Assembly (NCBI GenBank): GCA_012274165.1
Contig: JAAPAA010000224.1
Coordinates: 1 to 13,039, forward strand
DNA: 13,039 bases
Source: Thiobacillaceae bacterium
Lineage (GTDB): Bacteria; Pseudomonadota; Gammaproteobacteria; Burkholderiales; Thiobacillaceae
Direction: 5' to 3'
The notes under the pieces were generated by a model. It made no database searches, was not told the DNA's origin, and was given only the letters and a program-made list of their open reading frames with translations. The translations under genes were made by a program, and so were the position numbers. Shown piece after piece: positions 6,894-13,039 of the stretch (its first letter is position 1; each line of letters starts with the position of its first letter).

Positions 6894-6943
6894 TGTCTGA
6901 GCTCCGCAGCAGGGCACGTTTTGTGTGCCCTGCCAGGGCGAGT
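6894..6943. repeat. Inner arm, right, of the palindromic element
   Basis: This is the inverted partner of 6674-6723. Its hairpin is GCAGGGCAC (6909-6917) with GTGCCCTGC (6925-6933) around the loop GTTTTGT. The loop is the exact reverse complement of the other hairpin's loop, while three stem pairs differ with pairing retained. Confidence 0.85.
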
Positions 6944-7001
6944 TCCAGCCCCGCCTCGGGTGGCGAGCATCGCAGGGGAGCCGAAGGCCGACACACCAGG
7001 G

Positions 7002-7075
7002 GTGGCCTTTTCTTTGGTGACTTTCTTTTGGCCACGCAAAAGAAAGCCACTCGCCCGCAGGCGAAACGCGAAGCC
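7002..7075. repeat. Outer arm, right, of the palindromic element
   Basis: This is the inverted partner of 6543-6616. Its hairpin CTTTCTTTTG (7021-7030) with CAAAAGAAAG (7037-7046) has a GCCACG loop and extends through one mismatch by three further pairs (GTG/CAC). Confidence 0.85.
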
Positions 7076-7117
7076 ATCGCGCCTCGGTCAAAAAAAGCGA
7101 AGTGCTTAACGCCATCC

Positions 7118-8815
7118 TCACACCCGCCCCGTCAGATCCACCACCCGCGCCACTTCATCCAGCGAGGTAATGCCATCGCGCACGCGCTGTAGGCCATCTT
7201 CGGCCAGCGGACGATAGCCAAGCTCGAACGCGGCGCGGCGGATGTCGTGCAGGGGCGCGTGGTTGGCGACCAGTTCGTCGAGCGTCGGATCCATCCGTAG
7301 CACTTCGATCAGTGCCAGCCGGCCTTTGTAGCCTTTGCGGGCGCACGCAGGGCAACCCGTGGGGCGATAAATCTGCGGTGGATGGTCCGGGTCGGCGCCG
7401 AGGATGCGGGCTTCGTGTTCGTCCGGCGTATAGGCTTCCTTGCAGTGCGGACACAGCTTGCGAACCAGCCGCTGGGCGATGACGCCGATGATGTTGCCGG
7501 ACAGGATGCCGGGCAGGATGCCGATGTCCATCAGGCGCGGGAACACGCCGAGCGCGGAATTGGTGTGCAGGGTGGTGAACACCTGGTGGCCGGTCATGGC
7601 GGCGCGGAACGCCATTTCGGCGGTGTCCTTGTCGCGCACTTCGCCGACCAGAATGATGTCGGGGTCCTGCCGCATGATCGAGCGGATGCCGTTGGCGAAA
7701 TCGAGCTTGAGGGTTTCGTTGACCGAGCTCTGGCGCATCAGCGAGACCGGGTATTCGACCGGATCTTCCAGCGTCATGATGTTGACGGTCTCGTTGTTCA
7801 GGTGCGACAGCATCGAATACAGCGTGGTGGTTTTGCCGGAACCGGTGGGACCGGTGACGACCAGGATGCCTTCCGGGCGCGCCATCATCAATTGCAGTTC
7901 GCGCAGGGCGTCGTCAGTGAAGCCCATGTATTCCAGCGGCATGATGGATTTTTCGCGGTCGAGAATCCGCAGCACCAGGTTCTCGCCATGAATGCCGGGT
8001 TGCGACGACACCCGGAAATCGATCGGGCGGCCGTTCAGCGTGAGCGACATGCGGCCGTCCTGCGGCGCGCGGGTCTCGGCGATGTTCATTCCCGACAGCA
8101 CCTTCAGCCGCACCAGGATGCCCGGCCAGTAGGCTTTGTGCAGGCTGCGGATCTGTTCCAGCACACCGTCGATGCGGTAGCGGATGCGCAGGAAGGAATG
8201 TTCGGGTTCGAAGTGGATGTCGGAGGATTCGCGTTTCACCGCGTCGGTGAGCAGCGCGCCGACCAGCCGCACCACCGGCTGGGTGTATTCCTCAGTGTCG
8301 GGGTTGAGGCTGGCGTAATCGACTTCGCCGGTTTCGATTTCGCGCAGGATGCCGTCGAGCGACAGGTCGAAGCCGTAGAACTTGTCGATGCATTCGAGCA
8401 GCTGGGCTTCGCCGGCGAGCAGGGTGTTGATTTCGAGCTGGCCGCCGAGCGCGGCTTTCAACTGGTCGAGCGCGACGACGTTGAACATGTCGGTGGTCGC
8501 CAGCGTCAGCACGTTGCGTGTCGCGTCGTGCGCGATCGGCAACAGGTGGTGACGGCGGGCAAAGTCTTCGGGCACCAGTTGCAACGCTTCGGGGTCGGCC
8601 ACCACCTGGGTGAGGTCGATGCCCTGGCTGCCGAGCGCGTTGGCGAGCTGGTCGCGCAGCACCGCTTCGGTCATGAACCCCAGCGCGGTTAACTGGCGAC
8701 CAATCGGCAGGCCGGAGACTTTTTGCTCTTTCAGCCCGATGCGCAGCTGGTCGAGCGTGATGAGTCCCTGGCTGACCAGGGTTTCGCCCATGCGGAATTT
8801 CTTTCTTCGCTCCAT
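7118..8815 (-). CDS. mshE: MSHA pilus extension ATPase MshE (GspE/PilB family) with MshEN c-di-GMP domain
   Basis: This is the 565-residue cytoplasmic hexameric motor. The N-terminus holds the two-motif MshEN c-di-GMP domain. Motif 1 (8-31) matches the family consensus closely: R8, G10, GLI 17-19, L24, L28 and Q31, with Met in place of Leu at 9. Motif 2 (37-60) follows after exactly five residues and keeps G39, G46, L53 and L57, but has Pro37 for Arg and Ala60 for Gln. The T2SSE core shows Walker A GPTGSGKTT (322-330), the Asp box LEDPVEY (349-355), Walker B IILVGEVRD (387-395), the His box (408-420) and a zinc tetracysteine motif CPHC/CPAC (455, 458, 488, 491). It powers pilus extension through MshG. 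The start lies 9 bp after mshN with little ribosome binding site; Met9 is an alternative but would lose R8 of the c-di-GMP motif. Confidence 0.96.
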   Translation of the reverse strand: MERRKKFRMGETLVSQGLITLDQLRIGLKEQKVSGLPIGRQLTALGFMTEAVLRDQLANALGSQGIDLTQVVADPEALQLVPEDFARRHHLLPIAHDATRNVLTLATTDMFNVVALDQLKAALGGQLEINTLLAGEAQLLECIDKFYGFDLSLDGILREIETGEVDYASLNPDTEEYTQPVVRLVGALLTDAVKRESSDIHFEPEHSFLRIRYRIDGVLEQIRSLHKAYWPGILVRLKVLSGMNIAETRAPQDGRMSLTLNGRPIDFRVSSQPGIHGENLVLRILDREKSIMPLEYMGFTDDALRELQLMMARPEGILVVTGPTGSGKTTTLYSMLSHLNNETVNIMTLEDPVEYPVSLMRQSSVNETLKLDFANGIRSIMRQDPDIILVGEVRDKDTAEMAFRAAMTGHQVFTTLHTNSALGVFPRLMDIGILPGILSGNIIGVIAQRLVRKLCPHCKEAYTPDEHEARILGADPDHPPQIYRPTGCPACARKGYKGRLALIEVLRMDPTLDELVANHAPLHDIRRAAFELGYRPLAEDGLQRVRDGITSLDEVARVVDLTGRV

Positions 8816-8824
8816 CGCGGGTGC

Positions 8825-9985
8825 TTATCGAGCCGGCTTGAGCTGTTGCACGCGCGCTTCGGCCTGGGTGCGATCGAAGCGGTGGACGCCGGTGCCGTTG
8901 AGGGCTTTTTCGTAATAGGTCAGCGCAGCCGGAACCTGGTGCAACTGGTCGAGGCTGACAGCCAGGTTGAAGGCGTAATCGGCGTTGTCGGGCGCGCCAC
9001 GGTAGGCTTCGAAATAAGCAGCCTGAGCGTCGCTCCAGCGACTCTGGCCGGCATAGAGATTGCCCAGCGTCTGGTAGAGCTGTGGACTGGGGTCGCGCTC
9101 GATCAGGCTCTTCAGGCGGCTTTCGGTTGCCTGGCTGTCGGTGTTGCCGAGCAGGTCAAGCAAGGCGCCCTGCGCGTCGGCATTGCGCGGGTCGATGTCG
9201 AGTACCTGGCGATACAGGCGTTGTGCGTCCGCTTCGCGGTTTTGCACGCTGGCGATGGTGGCCAGACCCAGCAAGGCATCGACGTTGTTTCCACGTGCGG
9301 CGGCCTGGGTGTAGAGCCGTTGCGCCTCGGCGAGGGCGCCGCGCTGATAAGCGGCGTAGGCCTGGATCAGCATCGAGTTTTGCGCATCGGGCCGAAATAT
9401 CGGCGACTCGGCGAGCATCGTGGGGGCGTGCGCAGAACGGCTGGCGCGTGGCGTGCTGCGGGCGGCTGTTACCGGCGACGCGGTGGGTGTTGACTCCGCT
9501 TGTGGCATCGCAGGCGCTAGCGAGGTGGCTGGTACGGCTTTGACTGGATTGCGGGCAACCGGAGTCGAAGCAACCTGGGCGGGTTCAATCCGGACAGCCG
9601 TAGTCGGGGCAGGGGCGGGAGCGGCAATGGCCGCAGGCGGCGGTGCGACAGCAGAGGACGGCTGCAGGGCAAAGTACAGATACATGCCGTAGCCCAGCGC
9701 GATCAGTGCAGCCAGTCCAGCGGTAAGTGGTACCAGCGAAAGGTGTGGCCAGCGGAAAGTCGATGCGCGCCGGGTTGTTGCAGGTGCGAGCCCGCTGCTG
9801 CCAAACAGCAGGTCAGGCGGTTCCACCCATTCGCGTGCCTCAGCCGTGCCCGGCTGACGTGCTTCAGTGTGCGCGGCTACGGGTTCGAGTTCAAAGTCGC
9901 TTTCGCGCGGCTCAGGCTTGCCCGCGCCAGACTTGTTCGTATTGGCGGATTCTGCCTGCTTGAGCGCTTTGAGCAGGAGGCTCAC
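8825..9985 (-). CDS. mshN: MSHA biogenesis protein MshN (membrane-anchored TPR protein)
   Basis: The 386-residue bitopic protein has a short N-terminus with SLLLKALKQAE, a stretch common to MshN/GspB-like proteins. A cytoplasmic region with one transmembrane helix at about 84-107 follows, then a long Ala/Pro-rich linker (about 110-195) and a C-terminal TPR array (about 203-363). Recognisable repeats include YAAYQRGALAEAQRLYTQA, the copy at 238-270 ending in LDIDPRNADA, and the last ones ending near ALTYYEKAL. The TPRs are periplasmic and probably help pore or alignment-complex assembly, as TPR pilotins do elsewhere. The start is GTG at 9985 in a GTGA overlap with the mshL stop, with GGAG at 9995-9992 six nt upstream. 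The name rests on topology, TPR content and operon position between mshL and mshE. Confidence 0.85.
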   Translation of the reverse strand: MSLLLKALKQAESANTNKSGAGKPEPRESDFELEPVAAHTEARQPGTAEAREWVEPPDLLFGSSGLAPATTRRASTFRWPHLSLVPLTAGLAALIALGYGMYLYFALQPSSAVAPPPAAIAAPAPAPTTAVRIEPAQVASTPVARNPVKAVPATSLAPAMPQAESTPTASPVTAARSTPRASRSAHAPTMLAESPIFRPDAQNSMLIQAYAAYQRGALAEAQRLYTQAAARGNNVDALLGLATIASVQNREADAQRLYRQVLDIDPRNADAQGALLDLLGNTDSQATESRLKSLIERDPSPQLYQTLGNLYAGQSRWSDAQAAYFEAYRGAPDNADYAFNLAVSLDQLHQVPAALTYYEKALNGTGVHRFDRTQAEARVQQLKPAR

Positions 9986-11796
9986 TGCGCGCTCCGGGCG
10001 CTGGGAAGCAGGCGCTGGAACTGGCTCAATTCGGTACTTTCCAGGCTGGGGTTGGAGACAACGACAGGACGCAAAAAAATCACCAGTTCGGACTGGCTGT
10101 TTGCGTGCTCTTGCTGACCGAACAGCGCGCCGAATCCTTCGGGACGCGACAGCACCGGCAAGCCGTCGCGGGCATTGCTGCGGTCGTCCTGTATCAGGCC
10201 GCCGAGGATGACGGTCTGGCCGCTCCTGACCTGCAACAGGGATTCCATTTCGCGCACCTGAATCTCGGGCACCAGATTGGTGATGTCCTTAGTGTTAGCG
10301 ATCCCCTTGAGAGCCGGGTTGGGGTCTTCCTTGTACCCAACCACGCGCGAAATGGTCGGACGCACGATCAGGGATACCTGGCCGTTGTCGCCGATCTGCG
10401 GCGTGACGCTCATGACCACGCCAACCGGGACGGTGTTGGCGGTCGTGGTGTAGGTGGGCAGGGTGAGCGGCGAGCCGGTGGAGGAAAGGGTGCCCTGCTG
10501 CACTTCGATAGTGAAATACACCAGGTTATCCACCACCTTGAGCAGCGCGGTCTGGTTGTTCAGCGCCATCAGCTTGGGACTGGAAAGCACCTTGGTGCTG
10601 CCGTAGGACTCCAGCAGGTCGATGGTGGCCGTGAGATCGTGGCTGGCGTTGTTGTTCTGGTAGGAAATCGAATAAAAAGGTTTCAGCGTGTTGGCGAGAT
10701 TGGTCGTTACGCCACCAGTGTTGACCGCCCAGCCGGTCGCTTCTTTCAGTACCTCGGTCCAGTTGACGCCGGCCCGGAACTGGTCTTTCAGCCTGACTTC
10801 AACGATGGTCGCCTCGATCATCACCTGGCGCTGCGAGGTCTGGGAGACGCTGTCGAGATATTGCTGAACCACCTCGTGCTGACGGGAGGTGCCGAGAACC
10901 GATACGGTGCCGGTCATCGGGTTGACGGCGACATCGTTCTTGCTGTCGACCGGCGCATTGCCAAAAGCAGCAGTGAATAGCGTGGCCGCGCCGCCACCGG
11001 CCTTGCTGGCGGCCTCGGTTTGCGAGACCCGCTCGGCGCGCGCTTCTTTTTCGGCCTGCAGCCGCGCGGCTTTTTCTTCGCCACTCTGTTTGATGGCGCG
11101 GGTGCCTGCCAGCAGTGAACGCAGATTGTCCGCCAGCACGTTCCAGAAGTCGTTGTTGGTTTGGCTGGACACGGTGGTCGAGGATGAGTTTCCGCTGCCG
11201 CTACTACTACCGCTGGTTTGCCCCGGGGTATAGCTGGCGCTGCCTGTGCTGGCGATCTGCGCCGCCACCCCCACGCTGGAGGTGGTGTTGCGCGCCACGT
11301 TCACATAGTTGACGCGATAGGTTTTGGGGTAAGGCGTATCCGGCATGACCGAAATGGACTTGCCGTGGGTTTCATAACGCAGGTCGGCCTGCCGGGCGAT
11401 GCGGTCGAGTATCGAAGGCAGCGGTTCGTTCACTGCGTTGAGCGAGACGCGACCGGTGATGCCGGGGAACAGGTCGATGTTGTATTGGGTGTCGCGCGCG
11501 ATGGAAAACAGCAGGTCTTTCACCGGCACGTCGTTCACCACCACGGTGTAGGTCGGAACCGGGGCGCTCAACTTGGGCGGCGCCAGTTCAGGGACCGCTT
11601 TGACCGGTGCGGGCGGTGCGCTTGGCGTGGCGGGCTGGGCAGGTTGACTGATGTGACTGGGCGAGATGTCGAATGTCTGTGGCGGCACGCAGCCGCCCAG
11701 CAGCACCAGACTGGACAGCGCCAGGGCCGTCAATACGGTGCGATTTAACACGGGGAGATTAAACACGGCGCGCTTCATCAACACAAAATGAGTCAT
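9982..11796 (-). CDS. mshL: Outer-membrane secretin lipoprotein MshL (PilQ/GspD family)
   Basis: The 604-residue secretin has a signal peptide with lipobox LGGC, which makes Cys36 the probable lipidated residue. A Pro/Ala-rich spacer (about 45-80) leads to an STN/N0-type domain (about 81-152). A Ser/Gly/Thr-rich stretch (about 183-213) and a Lys/Glu/Arg-rich stretch (about 236-262) follow, then a short N-domain (about 285-330). The secretin domain (about 330-580) includes VPVGVVMSVTPQIGDNGQVSL (457-476, a typical secretin core) and SGQTVILGGLIQDD (525-538), the C-terminal signature. It forms the multimeric pore through which the pilus leaves the cell. The start overlaps the mshM stop by 4 bp (ATGA). 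Met7 is an alternative start, but neither has a strong ribosome binding site and coupling favours the first. Confidence 0.95.
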   Translation of the reverse strand: MTHFVLMKRAVFNLPVLNRTVLTALALSSLVLLGGCVPPQTFDISPSHISQPAQPATPSAPPAPVKAVPELAPPKLSAPVPTYTVVVNDVPVKDLLFSIARDTQYNIDLFPGITGRVSLNAVNEPLPSILDRIARQADLRYETHGKSISVMPDTPYPKTYRVNYVNVARNTTSSVGVAAQIASTGSASYTPGQTSGSSSGSGNSSSTTVSSQTNNDFWNVLADNLRSLLAGTRAIKQSGEEKAARLQAEKEARAERVSQTEAASKAGGGAATLFTAAFGNAPVDSKNDVAVNPMTGTVSVLGTSRQHEVVQQYLDSVSQTSQRQVMIEATIVEVRLKDQFRAGVNWTEVLKEATGWAVNTGGVTTNLANTLKPFYSISYQNNNASHDLTATIDLLESYGSTKVLSSPKLMALNNQTALLKVVDNLVYFTIEVQQGTLSSTGSPLTLPTYTTTANTVPVGVVMSVTPQIGDNGQVSLIVRPTISRVVGYKEDPNPALKGIANTKDITNLVPEIQVREMESLLQVRSGQTVILGGLIQDDRSNARDGLPVLSRPEGFGALFGQQEHANSQSELVIFLRPVVVSNPSLESTELSQFQRLLPSARSAQ

Positions 11797-13039
11797 CCTG
11801 TTGGCAAGACTACGCTGCGCATTTTGCCAACCGTGCGCAGAAACGGTACAGCCTGAAGGGCATCCATGCTGGCGGGCGCGGCGGGTAGGGTGCGCAACGC
11901 CGCTTCGGCGCTGCTGCGATCAGGGAATTCGCCTGCCAGGATCATCCAGGCGGGGACGCCGTGACTCAGCCCGTGTAACACGCGCACCGGTTGGGGGGCG
12001 ACGGCATTCAGACTCCCCACTACTACGGCCGCCTGCGCGGCTTCTTTAACCGCGGCCAACTGGATGACGTGGGTTCCGGGTGTGGCGGTGGCAAGCCAGC
12101 GCTGGGTTTGGCGGGCCTGTTCAGCCATGCGGGTGGCGGGCGCGACAGCCAGAAGTTGAGCCGGGCGCGCCGACTGCGATGGCGCGGGAAGCGACAGCGC
12201 CTGCCAGGCAATAAATGCCAGCAGGCCCAATACCGCTGCGAGTCCGGCGCCCAACCACGCCCAGCGATGCAATCCGGGGCGGCGGCTGAACTGCTGCGGC
12301 TGCATCTCGGCATCGCCTGCCGCGGCCTCCAGATGCACCGGGGTCAGGGTGTGGGTTTGTCCGGCATATGCGGCCAGCAGCGTTTTATCGGCCAGCACAT
12401 TGATGCGGCGCGACAGGCCACCAGAAAGCTGCCTCATGCGTGTAATGAGCGCGGGCGCAAACAGGTCGGGGCCCCGGTAGCCCGCCACCGTGAGGCGGGC
12501 GCGCAGGTAGTCGGCTACCTCAGATTCGCTCAGTGGCGACAGATTGAGGCTCAGGGTAATGCGATCCTTGAGCTGACGAATGCTCGGCTCGGCCAGATGC
12601 GCATCCAGTTCGGGCTGGCCAAACAACACGATCTGCAGCAGCTTGTCGGTGGCGGTTTCCAGATTGGTCAGCAGGCGCAGAAACTCCAGGTTGCCGAGCG
12701 CGATGCCTTGCGCTTCCTCGACAAATACCACCACGCGCCGCCCGGCCTGGTGGCGTTCCAAAAGGATCGCATTAAGCTGGGCGAGCCGTGCCTGGCGGCC
12801 GTTTTCGGGGGTGTCGATGCCGAGGTCGGCCAGAATGGCCGCCAGCATGTCGTCGGGCTGCAGGGTGGGGTTGCCAAGGTAAATGCTGTCGATGCTGTCG
12901 GGCAACTGGCCGGCCAGTTTGCGGCACAGCATGGTTTTGCCGCTGCCGACTTCGCCCACCACCTTGATGATGCCTTCGCCCTGGCCGATGGCGTAAAGCA
13001 GTGCGGCGAGCATTTCCCCGCGCTGGCCGCCGGCATACC
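11793..13039 (-). CDS. mshM: ExeA/MshM-like AAA ATPase with SPOR-like C-terminus (5' end beyond right edge)
   Basis: The frame stays open to the right edge. The residues before the Met at 13013 read YAGGQRGE, which belong to the conserved ExeA/MshM N-terminal region, so that Met is internal and roughly 20-30 residues are missing. Counting from it, Walker A is GEVGSGKT (20-27), the Walker B region is VVVFVEEAQ (94-102, with Glu where many relatives have Asp) and FGQPELDAHL (131-140) is a sensor-type motif. A membrane span (about 251-272) and a linker follow. A C-terminal region (about 314-400, with HVIQLAAVKEAAQAA and PAWMILAGEFPDRSSAEAAL) resembles a peptidoglycan-binding SPOR domain, giving a DamX-like layout. 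ExeA is known to bind peptidoglycan and help secretin assembly; the same role for MshL is inferred. The stop overlaps mshL by 4 bp. The family is confident; the SPOR call is tentative. Confidence 0.9.
   Translation of the reverse strand, partial: YAGGQRGEMLAALLYAIGQGEGIIKVVGEVGSGKTMLCRKLAGQLPDSIDSIYLGNPTLQPDDMLAAILADLGIDTPENGRQARLAQLNAILLERHQAGRRVVVFVEEAQGIALGNLEFLRLLTNLETATDKLLQIVLFGQPELDAHLAEPSIRQLKDRITLSLNLSPLSESEVADYLRARLTVAGYRGPDLFAPALITRMRQLSGGLSRRINVLADKTLLAAYAGQTHTLTPVHLEAAAGDAEMQPQQFSRRPGLHRWAWLGAGLAAVLGLLAFIAWQALSLPAPSQSARPAQLLAVAPATRMAEQARQTQRWLATATPGTHVIQLAAVKEAAQAAVVVGSLNAVAPQPVRVLHGLSHGVPAWMILAGEFPDRSSAEAALRTLPAAPASMDALQAVPFLRTVGKMRSVVLPTG

Larger units (their letters stand above)
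6543..7075. repeat. Large nested palindromic repeat inserted between mshE and mshG
   Basis: The 614-bp gap between the mshE stop and the mshG start is filled by a long imperfect palindrome centred near 6809. From outside in, it has 74-bp arms (6543-6616 / 7002-7075), diverged 57/58-bp segments, 50-bp arms (6674-6723 / 6894-6943), 52-bp segments of equal length but weak similarity, and a 66-bp centre. Each arm also folds on itself into hairpins, and a small hairpin AAGGGG-CCCCTT lies at 6770-6786. The remaining flanks (6504-6542 and 7076-7117) show faint continuation of the symmetry, so the element may fill the whole gap. The CTTTCTTTTG/CAAAAGAAAG core resembles, from memory, interspersed repeats in beta- and gammaproteobacterial genomes whose translations are often annotated as spurious proteins. 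No transposase is encoded. Long frames are open on both strands; one on the minus strand (7121-6507, 204 codons) fits exactly between the two msh genes but is Arg/Pro/Ser-rich and probably not a true protein. Confidence 0.85.

Noticed and set aside
6543..7075. Insertion sequence with transposase
   Set aside because: The outer arms look like terminal inverted repeats, but the interior encodes no transposase motif and no convincing target duplication was found at the edges.
5770..7077. Minus-strand 435-codon frame spanning the palindrome and part of mshG
   Set aside because: It is out of frame with the clear GspF-family protein MshG over most of its length; its upstream part is only repeat sequence.
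6470..7192. Plus-strand 240-codon frame across the palindrome
   Set aside because: It is open because the element is a GC-rich palindrome; it overlaps mshG and mshE on the other strand and has no start context or domain.
7382..8692. Plus-strand 436-codon frame opposite mshE
   Set aside because: It is the antisense shadow of the strongly conserved ATPase, with the His/Asp/Gln/Val-rich composition usual for such frames in GC-rich DNA.

Overview
The window is GC-rich DNA with densely packed genes. It carries most of a mannose-sensitive haemagglutinin (MSHA)-type IV pilus assembly operon on the minus strand. Protein style and gene content fit a betaproteobacterium, perhaps a Thiobacillus/Gallionella-like lineage of the Nitrosomonadales. 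That placement is an inference from family resemblance, not from a search.

The operon is read from right to left. It runs mshM (ExeA-like AAA ATPase, cut by the right edge), mshL (secretin lipoprotein), mshN (TPR protein), mshE (extension ATPase with an MshEN c-di-GMP domain), a 0.6 kb palindromic repeat, mshG (GspF-like platform protein), mshI (PilM/PilN-like), mshJ (PilO-like), mshK (PilP-like) and a minor-type prepilin. All neighbouring gene pairs overlap by 4 bp (ATGA or GTGA) except mshN-mshE (9 bp gap) and mshE-mshG, which the repeat separates. Together the genes give an outer-membrane pore (L), an alignment complex (I, J, K), a platform (G), a motor (E), accessory proteins (M, N) and a pilin-like subunit. 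The operon promoter lies beyond the right edge.

The left 2 kb is the regulatory end. A plus-strand membrane histidine kinase (321-2057) converges on the last prepilin gene and overlaps it by 26 bp. At the extreme left, positions 53 to 1 on the minus strand encode the leader of another type IV prepilin, which runs off the window. A consensus-perfect sigma-54 (-24/-12) promoter lies at 108-92, about 40 bp in front of its start codon, and an inverted repeat lies about 115 bp upstream of the predicted transcription start. A sigma-54 prepilin promoter next to a divergent sensor kinase suggests PilS/PilR-like control, but no NtrC-type partner regulator is in the window.

The most unusual structure is the repeat between mshE and mshG (core 6543-7075). 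It is a long imperfect palindrome with 74-bp outer arms and 50-bp inner arms. Each arm contains its own hairpin, and differences between the inner hairpins are compensatory base-pair changes. An open reading frame of 204 codons spans it exactly, from a GTGA overlap with mshE to 3 bp before mshG. No rRNA, tRNA, CRISPR array, transposase or integrase was seen.
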